Below are positions 51,696 to 61,095 of a stretch of DNA of 64,000 nucleotides, piece by piece. The notes under the pieces are model-generated. The model did no database searches. It was not told the origin of the DNA and was given only the letters and a program-made list of their open reading frames with translations. Source of the DNA: Pseudomonas resinovorans NBRC 106553 (GTDB lineage: Bacteria > Pseudomonadota > Gammaproteobacteria > Pseudomonadales > Pseudomonadaceae); the NCBI RefSeq assembly GCF_000412695.1, contig NC_021499.1, forward strand, positions 248,001 through 312,000. Direction: 5' to 3'. Position 1 is the first letter of the stretch, and each line of letters opens with the position of its first letter. The translations under genes were made by a program, and so were the position numbers.

Positions 51696-53042
51696 GTGTT
51701 GTTGAAAACTTTCGGATATCTGCTCCTGGCCGGCTGCGCCCTGCAAGCCCAGGCCAAGGTCGACGCCAACCAGGCCGCCAGACTCGGGCAGGACCTCACC
51801 CCGCTCGGCGGCGAGCGCGCCGGCAACGCCTCAGGCACCATCCCGGCCTGGGACGGCGGCCTCGCCACCCCGCCCGCCGACTACCAGCCGGGCATGCATC
51901 ATCCCGATCCGTTTGCCGGCGAGGCCCCGCTCTTCGTCATCGATGGTGGCAACCTCGGGCAGTACGATGAACTGCTGACCCCGGGACACAAGGCCTTGCT
52001 GCAGGCGCACCCGGACTATCGTCTGCGGGTCTTCCCGACTCACCGCAGCGCCGCGGCGCCGCAACGTATCTACGACGCCACTCGCTTCAACGCCGTGAAC
52101 GGCAGCCTGATCGCGGGCGGCAACGGGGTGGAAGGCGTGGCCGCGGGCGTGCCCTTCCCGATCCCGGCCAACGGCCTGGAAGCCATCTGGAACCACATCC
52201 TGCGCTACCGTGGCGAGCAGATTCACTTCACCACCAACCAGGCGGCTGTCCTCAACAACGGCAGCTACAACCTGCTCAAGCTGGAACGCGACATCTACTT
52301 CGTCTACGGCCGCGACGGCATGACCCCGGCCAACCTGGAGAACACCCTGTTCTTCTACAAGTACCGCGTGGTCGCGCCGGCCAAGCTGTCCGGCTCGGCC
52401 CTGGTGGTCCAGGAGACCCTCGACCAGGTGCTGTCGATCCGCAAGGCCTGGCGCTTCAACCGTGGCGAGCGTCGCGTGCGTCGCCTGCCGATGCTGGCCT
52501 ACGACACCCTGCAACCCGACACCAACGGCCTGGCGACCGCCGACGTGGTGGATTCCTACAATGGCGCGCCGGACCGCTACGAGTGGCAGCTGCTGGGCAA
52601 GCGGGAAATGCTGGTGCCCTACAACAGCTATGCGGTGCATCAGCGGGGCGTACCCTACGAGCAGATCCTCAAGCCCGGCTACGTGAACCCCGACCTGCTG
52701 CGCTATGAACAGCACCGGGTCTGGGTGGTGGAAGCGACCCTGCGCAAGGGCTTCAGCCATCCCTACGCCAAGCGTCGTTTCTACCTGGACGAGGACAGCT
52801 GGCAGATCCTCGCCGTGGACCTCTACGACAAGGAAGGGAACCTGAGCGGCATGCAGGAAAGCCACCCGATCAGCTACTACGATGTACCGATGTTCGGCAG
52901 TACGCTGGAAACCATCTACGATTTCCAGGGCGAACGGTATTTCGTCGATGGTCTCGACAACAACGAACCCATGTATGATTTCAACGCCCCGCTCAGCCCG
53001 AGGGATTTCACTCCCCAGGCGCTGCGGCGCGAAGGCAACTGA
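51696..53042 (+). CDS. DUF1329 family outer-membrane-associated lipoprotein-like protein
   Basis: The protein is 448 residues from a GTG at 51696 with GGAGAAGGCT upstream; an ATG at 51672 is the alternative but has no ribosome site. A signal peptide of about 22 residues ends at ALQAQA. Typical DUF1329 cues are TPLGGERAGNASGTIPAWDGG and the MFGSTLETIYDFQGERYFVDGLDNNEP C-terminal part; related proteins are LolB/LppX-like lipid carriers. In Pseudomonas, DUF1329 genes are often next to DUF1302 genes, but none is seen here. A strong terminator follows. Confidence 0.83.
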   Translation: MLLKTFGYLLLAGCALQAQAKVDANQAARLGQDLTPLGGERAGNASGTIPAWDGGLATPPADYQPGMHHPDPFAGEAPLFVIDGGNLGQYDELLTPGHKALLQAHPDYRLRVFPTHRSAAAPQRIYDATRFNAVNGSLIAGGNGVEGVAAGVPFPIPANGLEAIWNHILRYRGEQIHFTTNQAAVLNNGSYNLLKLERDIYFVYGRDGMTPANLENTLFFYKYRVVAPAKLSGSALVVQETLDQVLSIRKAWRFNRGERRVRRLPMLAYDTLQPDTNGLATADVVDSYNGAPDRYEWQLLGKREMLVPYNSYAVHQRGVPYEQILKPGYVNPDLLRYEQHRVWVVEATLRKGFSHPYAKRRFYLDEDSWQILAVDLYDKEGNLSGMQESHPISYYDVPMFGSTLETIYDFQGERYFVDGLDNNEPMYDFNAPLSPRDFTPQALRREGN

Positions 53043-53066
53043 TTCCGGCCTGCCTGGCCAATCCCA

Positions 53067-53089
53067 GCCGCCCCTCGGGGCGGCTTTTT
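53067..53089 (+). terminator. Intrinsic terminator after the DUF1329 gene
   Basis: GCCGCCC (53067-53073) pairs with GGGCGGC (53078-53084) around CTCG, followed by TTTTT. It begins 25 bases past the stop codon. Confidence 0.85.
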
Positions 53090-53139
53090 AATGGGCGGGT
53101 GCTTTGTGGGGGGCGATTTCGCGGTCGCGTGGCGCGTAG

Positions 53140-53215
53140 GGTGGATGGCGCTTTTCCATCCACCATCGGAGCCACGGGGGAGCGCGAATGGTGGACCGAT
53201 GAAGCGTGGTCCACC
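53140..53215. repeat. Double-hairpin intergenic repeat, family D
   Basis: GGTGGATGG (53140-53148) pairs with CCATCCACC (53156-53164), and GGTGGACC (53190-53197) with GGTCCACC (53208-53215). Two related hairpins in tandem suggest a dispersed repeat unit. It lies between converging genes at 53043-53234. Confidence 0.55.
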
Positions 53216-53234
53216 CGGGCGGCGCCATGTCGCC

Positions 53235-53489
53235 TCAGTTGATCAGCTCGGCACCCATTACCGTCGCCTCCGGCAGGGCCGGCGGTGCGGGGCTGATCTG
53301 CATGTACTTGATGCTTTCGCGGGGGATCAGCAGCAGGTCGCCATCCACTTCGATGCTGAGGAAGGGCGACTCCAGCTGTCGGCGCAGATTGCGCGCGACC
53401 TCCACCGGGTCGGCGGACACCTGGGGAAAGCGCAGGGCCAGGCGCTGGCCGTCCTGGAAGTGCAGGTAGAGGTGTTTGATCGGCTTCAT
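53235..53489 (-). CDS. Small conserved hypothetical protein
   Basis: The 84-residue protein has a beta-rich pattern (IKHLYLHFQDGQRLALRFPQ...FLSIEVDGDLLLIPRESIKYMQISP) and a Pro/Ala C-terminus. No signal peptide or named domain is seen. GGGAGC precedes the ATG at 53489. It follows the DUF3392 gene by 49 bases and likely ends that transcript. The same small gene recurs at this place in Pseudomonas, but its function is unknown. Confidence 0.7.
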   Translation of the reverse strand: MKPIKHLYLHFQDGQRLALRFPQVSADPVEVARNLRRQLESPFLSIEVDGDLLLIPRESIKYMQISPAPPALPEATVMGAELIN

Positions 53490-53538
53490 GGACGTGCTCC
53501 CTGGTTGGCGGCCGCGGCCGCCAAAGAAAGGCACGGCC

Positions 53539-53862
53539 TCAGTTGCGATCGGCGATCACGCCAATCACGAAGAAGACTAGTAGCAGGACGGGCGCCAGGG
53601 TGTAGTTGTTGAAGTAACCCAGGCCCTTGGCCAGCCAGGGCGTGACGTAGATCATCGCCAGGCCGTAGCCAACCGCGCAGAGCAGCACGAAGAGGAGGGT
53701 GCGGAAGATGAAGTTGAGGCTGCCGATGCGCTGCTGCACCCAGGCGTTCAGGGAGGGGCCGAACAGCACCAGGATAGTGGCCATGATGGCCAGGGCGATA
53801 TCGCTGAGGTGGCCGCGACTCCAGCGCGAGAGGGTGGCGATCAGGTCCAGTACGACTTCCAT
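53539..53862 (-). CDS. DUF3392 family membrane protein
   Basis: The 107-residue protein has three hydrophobic segments (near 20-38, 50-72 and 84-104) with WVQQRIGSLNFIFRTLLFVLLCAVGYG as the family core. Function is unknown. It lies 58 bases after hemW on the minus strand and may share that transcript. Confidence 0.8.
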   Translation of the reverse strand: MEVVLDLIATLSRWSRGHLSDIALAIMATILVLFGPSLNAWVQQRIGSLNFIFRTLLFVLLCAVGYGLAMIYVTPWLAKGLGYFNNYTLAPVLLLVFFVIGVIADRN

Positions 53863-53920
53863 CCAGGGTCCTTAGCGGTTGCGTTCGAGGGCAGACGATT
53901 CCAAATCCGCAGGTAGCTCG

Positions 53921-55099
53921 TCAAGGCAGGAAATGCTGCAGCAGGTCATTGAGGAACAGCTGGCCTTCACGGGTGGCCACTAGCCGTGACGGGTCCTTCA
54001 GCAGCAAGCCATGGGTCTCGGCTTCACCGCGTGCCGCCGCCAGGTCGGTCAGCGCCATGCCGGTGCGCTGAGTGAACAGCTCCGCGGGCACGCCGTCTGT
54101 GAGGCGCAGCACATTCATGAGGAATTCGAAGGGCAGTTCGTCCTGGTCCAGGTGCCGCTCGCCGGCCTGGAAGCGCTTGGCCGGGTCCAGGTAATCCTTC
54201 GGCAGGCGGGTCTTCCAGCTGCGGATGATGCGGCCTTCCGGGCTGCTCAGCTTGGCGTGGGCGCCAGCGCCGATGCCGAGGAAGTCGCCGAAGGCCCAGT
54301 AGTTGAGGTTGTGCCGCGCCTGCTGGTTGTCGCGGGCGTAGGCCGAGACTTCGTACTGGGCGTAGCCGTGCTCGGCCAGCAGCGCCTGGCCGGCTTCCTG
54401 GATATCCCAGAGGATGTCGTCCTCGGGAAGCTCGGGCGGCTGGTTCCAGAACACCGTGTTGGGTTCCATGGTCAGCTGGTACCAGGACAGGTGCGTCGGC
54501 CCTTGGGCGATGGCGATCCGCAAGTCGTCCAGGGCGTCCTCGATGGATTGCTCCGGCAGGCCGTGCATCAGGTCCAGGTTGAAGTTGTCGAAGCCGGCCT
54601 TGCGCGCCATGTCGGCGGCGCGCACGGCTTCGCTGCCATCGTGGATGCGGCCCAGGGCCTTGAGCTTGTCTTCCTGGAAGCTCTGCACGCCGATGGACAG
54701 GCGGTTGATGCCGAGCTGGCGGTAGGCGGCGAACTTGGCCTGCTCGAAGGTGCCGGGGTTGGCTTCGAGGGTGATCTCGATGTCGCGGGCGAAGGGCACC
54801 CGCTGTTCCACGCCATCCAGCAGCCGGCCAAGGGCGTTGGCGCTGAACAGGCTGGGCGTGCCGCCGCCGAAGAAGATCGAGGTCAGCTCGCGCCCATGCA
54901 CGTGGCCAAGGTCCTGCTCGAGGTCGGCGAGCAGGGCGTCGATGTAGGCTTCTTCAGGCAGCTCGGGGCCGGCGGCGTGGGAGTTGAAGTCGCAGTAGGG
55001 GCATTTGCGCACGCACCAGGGGATATGGACGTAGAGCGCCAGGGGCGGCAGCTGGAAGCCCGTGCTTCCGGCCGCCAGGTGCGCGGCGGTGCCTTTCAT
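53921..55099 (-). CDS. hemW: Radical-SAM heme chaperone HemW
   Basis: The 392-residue radical SAM protein has the CX3CX2C motif in [13 protein letters not shown] (Cys29, Cys33, Cys36), the SAM-binding GGGTPSLF, and a HemW C-terminal domain. HemW delivers heme rather than acting as oxygen-independent coproporphyrinogen oxidase; the short N-terminus argues against HemN. The ATG at 55099 overlaps the rdgB stop by 4 bases. The role follows from the family. Confidence 0.93.
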   Translation of the reverse strand: MKGTAAHLAAGSTGFQLPPLALYVHIPWCVRKCPYCDFNSHAAGPELPEEAYIDALLADLEQDLGHVHGRELTSIFFGGGTPSLFSANALGRLLDGVEQRVPFARDIEITLEANPGTFEQAKFAAYRQLGINRLSIGVQSFQEDKLKALGRIHDGSEAVRAADMARKAGFDNFNLDLMHGLPEQSIEDALDDLRIAIAQGPTHLSWYQLTMEPNTVFWNQPPELPEDDILWDIQEAGQALLAEHGYAQYEVSAYARDNQQARHNLNYWAFGDFLGIGAGAHAKLSSPEGRIIRSWKTRLPKDYLDPAKRFQAGERHLDQDELPFEFLMNVLRLTDGVPAELFTQRTGMALTDLAAARGEAETHGLLLKDPSRLVATREGQLFLNDLLQHFLP

Positions 55100-55689
55100 A
55101 TCCCCAGCCGCTGCTTGAGCAAGGCCATGGCGCGGGCGCGGTGGCTGAGGCGGTTCTTGTCGGCGGGGGAGAGTTCGGCGGCGGAGGCGCCGCATTCGGC
55201 GACCCAGAACAGCGGGTCGTAGCCGAAGCCATGTTCGCCACGGGCCTCGAAGAGGATGCTGCCGCGCCACTGGCCTTCGCAGAGGATCGGCAGGGGGTCG
55301 TCGGCATGCCGCATCAGCGCCAGGCTGCAGATGAACTGCGCGCCGCGCTCGGCTTCCGGTACGTCGCGCAGGGTATCGAGCAGCTTGGCGTTGTTCGCCG
55401 CGTCACCCTTGCCGTCGGCATAGCGCGCCGAATAGATGCCGGGGGCGCCGCCGAGGAAGTCCACCGCCAGGCCCGAGTCGTCGGCCAGTGCCGGCAGGCC
55501 GGACACCCGCGCCGCATTGCGGGCCTTGAGGATGGCATTCTCGACGAAGGTCAGGCCGGTTTCTTCCGGCTCGATTTCGCTGAACTCGGCGATCGAGCGC
55601 ACTTTCACGCTGTCGCCGAGCATGGCCTGGAGTTCTTTGAGTTTGCCGGCGTTGTGGCTGGCCAGCACCAGTTCTTTGAAGGGCATCAT
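55096..55689 (-). CDS. rdgB: RdgB/HAM1 inosine/xanthosine triphosphatase
   Basis: The 197-residue enzyme hydrolyses ITP, dITP and XTP to clean the nucleotide pool. Motifs are [10 protein letters not shown] at the N-terminus, the metal site [10 protein letters not shown], and the late FGYDPLFW and SHRARAM. It overlaps its upstream DUF4426 gene and downstream hemW by 4 bases each, a coupled chain. Confidence 0.95.
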   Translation of the reverse strand: MMPFKELVLASHNAGKLKELQAMLGDSVKVRSIAEFSEIEPEETGLTFVENAILKARNAARVSGLPALADDSGLAVDFLGGAPGIYSARYADGKGDAANNAKLLDTLRDVPEAERGAQFICSLALMRHADDPLPILCEGQWRGSILFEARGEHGFGYDPLFWVAECGASAAELSPADKNRLSHRARAMALLKQRLGI

Positions 55690-56105
55690 TCGTCGGGGAA
55701 GAATTCCTGGTCGAAGCTGAAGCTGTGGGCCGCTTCATCTCCGCGTTGGACATTGAGGGTGAAGTTGAGCATTTCACGCTGGCCGAAGGGGAACTGGGCC
55801 AGGTAGTAGATGGCCTCTCCCTCGCTGACCTGCTTGAACTGCAGCGGGGTGACCTGGCCAAGCAGGTTCTTCACCTGGCCACTGACGTTGGCGGTGCTGG
55901 CCTTGCCGCCCTTGAGCACGGCGACGTTGACCACGCCCTGGGTCTTGCTGCGGATCAGCCCCACGGCAGCGGCGACGTCCGGCTGCAGGAAGCTGGAATT
56001 GAACGCGTTGTAGTGCACGTCCATGTCGCCGAAGGTCTGCTTGCGCTCGGCGGCGGCCGGCAGGGCCAGGCAAAGGGCGAAAAGGAACAGGGCTAGTCGA
56101 CGCAT
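55686..56105 (-). CDS. DUF4426 periplasmic protein
   Basis: The 139-residue protein has a signal peptide of about 19 residues ([17 protein letters not shown]), then a single beta-rich DUF4426 domain. It contains the conserved [18 protein letters not shown] near the start. Function is unknown. It starts 17 bases after metW and overlaps rdgB by 4 bases, so it is expressed with methionine and nucleotide-housekeeping genes. Confidence 0.82.
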   Translation of the reverse strand: MRRLALFLFALCLALPAAAERKQTFGDMDVHYNAFNSSFLQPDVAAAVGLIRSKTQGVVNVAVLKGGKASTANVSGQVKNLLGQVTPLQFKQVSEGEAIYYLAQFPFGQREMLNFTLNVQRGDEAAHSFSFDQEFFPDE

Positions 56106-56122
56106 GCTGGGTCTCCTTTGGT

Positions 56123-56743
56123 TCAGACCGCGACGCGGTGGTCCGCAAGGCCCGGACCGCTGACGCGATAGATGCCGATCTCACCCAACAGATTAGGCCA
56201 TACACGGCTGGGCAGGTTGTGGCGGTGCTCATGGTCCACGGCCAGGCGGTCGAGGACTTTCACCTGCATCTCGCGGCACAGCTGCTCGAAGTCCTTGAAG
56301 GTGCAGAAGTGGATGTTCGGCGTGTTGTACCAGGTGTAGGGCAGGAACTCCGACACCGGCATGCGCCCGTTGCGCGCCAGGTACCAGCGGCAGCGCCAGT
56401 GGCCGAAGTTGGGGAAGGTGATGATGCACTCGCGGCCGACCCGCAGCATCTCCTGGAGGATGCGGTCGGGGTAGTGCACGGCCTGCAGCGCCTGGGTCAT
56501 CACCACCACGTCGAAGCTGTTGCTGGCGAAGTTGCCCAGGCCCTTGTCCAGGTCCTGTTCGATCACGTTCACCCCATGGTCGATGCAGTGGGCGATGTTT
56601 TCCGGATCGATCTCCAGGCCGTAGCCGGTGACCTGCTTGTTGTCGCGCAGCCAGGCCAGCAGTTCGCCGCGGCCGCAGCCAAGGTCGAGTACCCGGCTGC
56701 CGGCGGGGATCCAGTCCTGGATGATTTCGAGGTCGGCACGCAT
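56123..56743 (-). CDS. metW: Methionine biosynthesis protein MetW
   Basis: The 206-residue SAM-methyltransferase-fold protein has motif I RVLDLGCGRGELLAWL (about 18) and the MetW hallmark TQALQAVHYPDRILQEMLRVG. In Pseudomonas MetW raises the activity of MetX. It starts 3 bases after the metX stop, the conserved metX-metW pair. Confidence 0.94.
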   Translation of the reverse strand: MRADLEIIQDWIPAGSRVLDLGCGRGELLAWLRDNKQVTGYGLEIDPENIAHCIDHGVNVIEQDLDKGLGNFASNSFDVVVMTQALQAVHYPDRILQEMLRVGRECIITFPNFGHWRCRWYLARNGRMPVSEFLPYTWYNTPNIHFCTFKDFEQLCREMQVKVLDRLAVDHEHRHNLPSRVWPNLLGEIGIYRVSGPGLADHRVAV

Positions 56744-56746
56744 GGG

Positions 56747-57886
56747 TTACACCGCAATCCTGTTCATGTAGCTGCTGAAGGCCTGGAGGTAACGCGGGAT
56801 CGGCATGAGGAAGGCGTCGTGGCCCTGGGGCGCGTCGATTTCCAGATAGCAGACGTTCTTCCGCGCCGCGCTCAGGGCGTCGACGATTTCCCGCGAGCGG
56901 GCCGGGGAGAAGCGCCAGTCGGTGGTGAAGGACATCACGCAGAAGTCCGCCTTGGCCACCGCCAGGGTGCGCGCCAGGTCGCCGTCGTGGGCGGCGGCCG
57001 GGTCGAAGTAGTCCAGGGCCTTGGTCATCAGCAGGTAGGTGTTGGCGTCGAAGCGCCCGGAGAATTCCTCGCCCTGGTAGCGCAGGTAGCTCTCCACCTG
57101 GAATTCCACGCTGTGGAAGTCGTAGTTGAGCTTCTCGCTCTTCAGGCCACGGCCGAATTTCTCGCCCATGGCATCGTCCGACAGGTAGGTGATGTGGCCC
57201 ACCATGCGCGCCAGCATCAGCCCGCGCTTGGGAATCACGCCCTGGTCCTGGAAGTGGCCGCCGTGGAAGTCCGGGTCGGTGAGGATCGCCTGGCGCGCGA
57301 CTTCGTTGAAGGCGATGTTCTGCGCCGAGAGCTTGGGCGCCGAGGCGATGGCCAGGCAGTGGCGCACGCGGTCCGGGTAGCTGATGGTCCATTGCATGGC
57401 TTGCATGCCGCCCAGGCTGCCGCCCACCACGGCAGCCCATTGCTGGATGCCGAGGACGTCGGCCAGGCGCGCCTGGCTGTTGACCCAGTCTTCCACCGTC
57501 ATCACCGGGAAGTCGGCGCCAAACGGCGAGCCGGTGGCCGGGTTGACGCTGGAGGGGCCGGTGGAGCCGTTACAGCCGCCGAGGTTGTTCAGGCTGACGA
57601 CGAAGAACTTCAGCGTATCGATGGGCTTGCCCGGGCCGATGCAGCTGTCCCACCAGCCCGGCTTGCGGTCTTCCATGCTGTGGTAGCCGGCGGCGTGATG
57701 GTGGCCGGACAGCGCGTGGCAGATCAGCACGGCATTGCTGCGGGACTCGTTCAGCTCGCCGTAGGTCTCATAGACCAGTTCGTAGTCGGCCAGGCTGCGG
57801 CCGCAGGCCAGTGCCAGCGGCTCGCTGAAGCGCTGCACCTGGGGGCTGACCAGGCCGACGGAATCCATGGGAATGGCGGTGGGCAT
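56747..57886 (-). CDS. metX: Homoserine O-acyltransferase (succinyl-type in Pseudomonas)
   Basis: The 379-residue alpha/beta-hydrolase enzyme has nucleophile Ser157 in [12 protein letters not shown], with a late Asp (TTDWRFSP) and His (GHDAFLMP). It acylates homoserine in the first committed step of methionine synthesis. In Pseudomonas the MetX enzymes use succinyl-CoA. The start is the ATG at 57886 with AGGGTC upstream. It leads the metX-metW-DUF4426-rdgB-hemW run. Confidence 0.95.
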   Translation of the reverse strand: MPTAIPMDSVGLVSPQVQRFSEPLALACGRSLADYELVYETYGELNESRSNAVLICHALSGHHHAAGYHSMEDRKPGWWDSCIGPGKPIDTLKFFVVSLNNLGGCNGSTGPSSVNPATGSPFGADFPVMTVEDWVNSQARLADVLGIQQWAAVVGGSLGGMQAMQWTISYPDRVRHCLAIASAPKLSAQNIAFNEVARQAILTDPDFHGGHFQDQGVIPKRGLMLARMVGHITYLSDDAMGEKFGRGLKSEKLNYDFHSVEFQVESYLRYQGEEFSGRFDANTYLLMTKALDYFDPAAAHDGDLARTLAVAKADFCVMSFTTDWRFSPARSREIVDALSAARKNVCYLEIDAPQGHDAFLMPIPRYLQAFSSYMNRIAV

Positions 57887-57930
57887 CGCGACCCTGCTCT
57901 CGATTTGGGAAGCTCGCCAGTCTAAAGAGC

Positions 57931-57962
57931 GCCGCCCCCTGCGGCAAGCGCGGGGGGGCGGC
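57931..57962 (-). other. GC-rich stem-loop between the dynamin-like gene and metX
   Basis: GCCGCCCCC (57931-57939) and GGGGGCGGC (57954-57962) form a 9-bp stem, 36 bases past the dynamin-like gene stop on the minus strand and 45 bases before metX. No U-run follows. Confidence 0.45.
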
Positions 57963-57997
57963 GGCTAAGGCGTTGAATATTCAGGCTCTGCGGGCGT

Positions 57998-59986
57998 TCA
58001 GGCGGATTCGCCGCCACTCTGCCGGCGGGTTGCCAGCGGCAGGTTGACCACCTTGCCCATGCGCTGCATCGGCGAGGGCATGCGGAAGGTGCGCAGCATC
58101 TCGTTGGCCTGGGCGATCTGCTGCTCCAGTTCCTCGGTGTAGCGCTCCAGTTGCTGGCCGCGCTGGCGAGTGAGCTGGGTTTCCTGGGCCAGGGCCTTGA
58201 GCCGCAGCATGTGGGTCTCCAGCAGCTGCTTGTGCTCCAGGGTGTGCTGCATCAAGGGCATCAGCGCGTCGCCGGCCCATTGGGCGACTTCCTGGCGCAG
58301 GCGATGGTGCATGCCGATGACTTCCTGCACCAGGGTGTCGAAGAAGCGCTTGCCGAGCTGGCGTTGTTCGGTCAGCAGGGTCTTGGGATGCAGGCGGAAC
58401 TGGTCGGCCTTGGCGCGCAGCTGAGCGACTTCGCGCAGGTAGCGCTGGACGTTGAACTGTGGCGCATCGACCCCGTGCAGCGGGTTCTCTTCGTTGTGCC
58501 GGCGGTAGATGGCGGAAACCATCTTGTTGGCCATCTCGGCCTCGTGCTCCAGGCTGCGCAGGTCGCCCGCCACCGCGCGGAAGAAGTGCAGGATGCTCTG
58601 GTTGATGCCGACCGTGGTCCAGCTGCCGGTCAGCTCGCGACGCAGTTGTGCCAGGTGTTCTTCCAGGCGCTCGGTGCGGGCGGCGTTGCGCAGGGCGTCG
58701 CCCTGGCGCTTGAGCAGGCGCTGGTTGGTCTTCAGGCCCAGCAGGCGGCGGTGGTGCTGGGCGTGGTCTTCCTTGGTGCGGGCGGTCAGCTCGAAGAGCA
58801 TCTGGCCGTTGTCCTGCTGGTGGTTGTCGAGCATCGTCTGCTGCTCACGGACCTTGTCCAGGCGCAGGTTGAGCACGTGCAGGCTGTTCTGCAGCAGGCT
58901 CATCATCTGGTGCGCCACCTGGTCTTCGATCAGGCGTTCCTTCTGGGTGACGATGCGCTCGCACAGCAGCGACTCCAGGGCGCCCACCTGGCTGCGGGCG
59001 AGGAGTTCGTCGTCGTTGCGGACCTTGGCCAGCAGCGCCTGCTTGGCCGACAGCGGCAGTACTTCTTCGCTGCGAATGCCCAGCTGGCGCGCGGTGGTTT
59101 CCTGGATGCGGCGAATCGCGTTCTGCACGAAGTTCTCGCCGGCCAGGTCGTCCCACAGCACATCGATCTTGTTCAGGACGGCGAACAGGTGGGCCTGGGT
59201 ATCCTCGTCCAGCTGGCGGATGTGCTGCTGCCAGACGCTCATGTCGCTGGCGGTGACGCCGGTATCGGCCGAGAGCAGGAAGACGATGGCCTGGGCGCTG
59301 GGCAGCATCGACAGGGTCAGTTCGGGCTCGCTACCCAGGGCGTTCAGGCCGGGGGTGTCGAGGATGCGCAGGCCCTGGCGCAGCAAGGGGTGGTCGAAGT
59401 TGACCATGGCGTGGCGCCAGGCCGGAACCAGCACTTCGCCGGGGCGCCCGGTGGGGTCGAGCATGTCGGGGTGGAAGCCCAGCTGGATGGCCTGTTCCAC
59501 CGGCATGGGTTTAGTCCGTGCCACCTGGGCGAAGGCCTGGACCATGTTGTCCGGGTCGCTGGTGTCCAGCGGGATGTTCACCCAGTGCCGTGGCGCGCGC
59601 TTGAATTGGGTGACGCTGGCTTCCGCCATGCGCGACTCGATGGGCAGCAGGCGGATGTAGGAGCGTTCGGAGCGTGGGTCGAAGAACAGCTCGGTGGGGC
59701 ACATGGTGGTGCGCCCGGCCTGGGACGGCAGCATGCGCTGGCCGAATTCGGAGAAGAACAGGCAGTTGATCAGCTCGGTCTTGCCGCGCGAATACTCGCC
59801 GACGAAGGCCAGGGTGATGTGATCGGTGCGGAGCAGGCGCTGGATGCGTTCGAGCTTGGTGGAGAGCGAGTCGGAGTTGAGCCGATTGTGTTCCAGCCAG
59901 CTTCTGTAGCGGGTGATCTCCCGCAGCAGCTCGCGCTTCCAGGCAACGTAGGCGTCGACTTGCTGACTGAGACGCTCCATGCTCAT
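57998..59986 (-). CDS. Dynamin-like GTPase family protein
   Basis: The 662-residue protein has the G domain GEYSRGKT (63-70), TTM in the switch region (93-95), DTPG (210-213) and NKID (272-275). The long C-terminal half (about 330-640) is mostly helical with heptad-like stretches, matching the stalk or BSE of bacterial dynamins. There is no clear TM. The start ATG 59986 has GAGGAGA upstream. Its likely role is membrane remodelling or binding, but no function is known for this group. It lies as a single gene between yggU and metX. Confidence 0.82.
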   Translation of the reverse strand: MSMERLSQQVDAYVAWKRELLREITRYRSWLEHNRLNSDSLSTKLERIQRLLRTDHITLAFVGEYSRGKTELINCLFFSEFGQRMLPSQAGRTTMCPTELFFDPRSERSYIRLLPIESRMAEASVTQFKRAPRHWVNIPLDTSDPDNMVQAFAQVARTKPMPVEQAIQLGFHPDMLDPTGRPGEVLVPAWRHAMVNFDHPLLRQGLRILDTPGLNALGSEPELTLSMLPSAQAIVFLLSADTGVTASDMSVWQQHIRQLDEDTQAHLFAVLNKIDVLWDDLAGENFVQNAIRRIQETTARQLGIRSEEVLPLSAKQALLAKVRNDDELLARSQVGALESLLCERIVTQKERLIEDQVAHQMMSLLQNSLHVLNLRLDKVREQQTMLDNHQQDNGQMLFELTARTKEDHAQHHRRLLGLKTNQRLLKRQGDALRNAARTERLEEHLAQLRRELTGSWTTVGINQSILHFFRAVAGDLRSLEHEAEMANKMVSAIYRRHNEENPLHGVDAPQFNVQRYLREVAQLRAKADQFRLHPKTLLTEQRQLGKRFFDTLVQEVIGMHHRLRQEVAQWAGDALMPLMQHTLEHKQLLETHMLRLKALAQETQLTRQRGQQLERYTEELEQQIAQANEMLRTFRMPSPMQRMGKVVNLPLATRRQSGGESA

Positions 59987-60195
59987 TCAGGCTCTCCTCG
60001 TGATCACGCATCCTGCGTACGGGATTGAAAAACGTCGAATCGGATTGGCGATGAGGCCGGCGGTCGCAACACGCCATCCGGGGGTCTGCTCCGGGATGAG
60101 GTAAAGGCAGAGTGCCAGCCTGTCATTGCTGGGCATTATGCGCGCTGGAGGTTGGCCGTCAATCGCCGGAAAGACGCCGCCCGCCTTAAGGTCGG

Positions 60196-60492
60196 TCAGG
60201 CCTGCCGAGCGGTCAGTCCGGGCAGGTCGGGGAGGGTTCGCGGGCGCTGGATGCGCACCCGCTTCTGCCGGTTCAGTTCACCGCTTTCCAGGCTCACCTG
60301 GCTCTTGGCGACCCCGAAGGCCTGCGCCAGGAACGCCATGAGATGGGCGTTGGCCTTGCCCTCCACCGGCGGCGCGGTGAGGCGGATCTTCAGGCGTTCG
60401 CCGTGCAGCCCGGCGAACTCGTCGCGGCTCGCCTTGGGCTGCAGGTGGCAGTCGAGGACCAGGTCCTCGCCCACCCAGCGGAACCAGCCCAT
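60196..60492 (-). CDS. yggU: DUF167/YggU family protein
   Basis: The 98-residue protein has the DUF167 core HLQPKASRDEFAGLHGERLKIRLTAPPVEGKAN, then HLMAFLAQAFGVAKSQVSLESG. It has an extra Arg/Pro-rich C-terminal tail. Function is unknown. Its ATG overlaps the yggT stop by one base. Confidence 0.88.
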   Translation of the reverse strand: MGWFRWVGEDLVLDCHLQPKASRDEFAGLHGERLKIRLTAPPVEGKANAHLMAFLAQAFGVAKSQVSLESGELNRQKRVRIQRPRTLPDLPGLTARQA

Positions 60493-61085
60493 CAGAGGAA
60501 GGGGCTGAGGATCTGCGGCATGCCGGTCATGGCGGCGAGGTTGCCGATTACCAGCATATCCAGCAGTTTCAGCGCGATGAAGGCGAAGATCGGCGAAATA
60601 TCCAGGCCGCCGAGGTTCGGCAGTATCTTGCGGAAGGGCATCAGCAGCGGCTCGCAGATCTGGTTCACCAGCTGGGCGCCGGGGTTGTAGCTGCCCGGGG
60701 CGACCCAGGAGAGGATCACGCTGATGATCAGGGCGAAGAAGAACACCTTCAGGAACAGCGAGGTGACGCCGATGATCGACCAGACCAGCAGCTGCAGCAG
60801 GTAACCGCCAATGCCGTAGCCCATCAGGGTCAGGGTCACGACCATCAGCAGCAGCTGGACCAGGATCGCCAGCACCAGGGCGGCGATGTCGAGGCCGCCG
60901 AAGCCGGGGATGATCTTGCGCAGCGGGTTGAGCAGCGGCTTGGTGGCGCGGACCACGAACTGGCTCAGCGGGTTGTAGAAGTCGGCGCGTACCAGTTGCA
61001 GGATGAAGCGCAGCAGGACGATCAGCAGGTAGAGGCTGCCGAGGGTCTGGATCACATAAATGGCTGCGGTGTTGAGTCCGGTCAT
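60492..61085 (-). CDS. yggT: YggT family membrane protein
   Basis: The 197-residue protein contains two YGGT repeats, each with two hydrophobic segments and an NPL...P motif (NPLSQFVVRATKPLLNPLRK, then NQICEPLLMPFRK). Members are linked to osmotic-stress or cell-shape effects in some bacteria, and the role is unclear. It follows proC by 10 bases and overlaps yggU. Confidence 0.88.
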   Translation of the reverse strand: MTGLNTAAIYVIQTLGSLYLLIVLLRFILQLVRADFYNPLSQFVVRATKPLLNPLRKIIPGFGGLDIAALVLAILVQLLLMVVTLTLMGYGIGGYLLQLLVWSIIGVTSLFLKVFFFALIISVILSWVAPGSYNPGAQLVNQICEPLLMPFRKILPNLGGLDISPIFAFIALKLLDMLVIGNLAAMTGMPQILSPFL

Positions 61086-61095
61086 CGAGAGCTCC

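Noticed and set aside
57998..59986. Dynamin-like gene as a defence island member
   Set aside because: No neighbouring nuclease, helicase, toxin or mobile gene is present and the surroundings are housekeeping genes; kept only as an open question.
58151..60028. 625-codon plus-strand frame opposite the dynamin-like gene
   Set aside because: Gln/His/Val-rich shadow translation with no motif; the minus strand has intact GTPase motifs.
60126..60508. Small plus-strand frames opposite yggU and in the gap before it
   Set aside because: They have no ribosome site or conserved features and overlap the DUF167 gene; the 209-bp gap 59987-60195 shows no supported gene.
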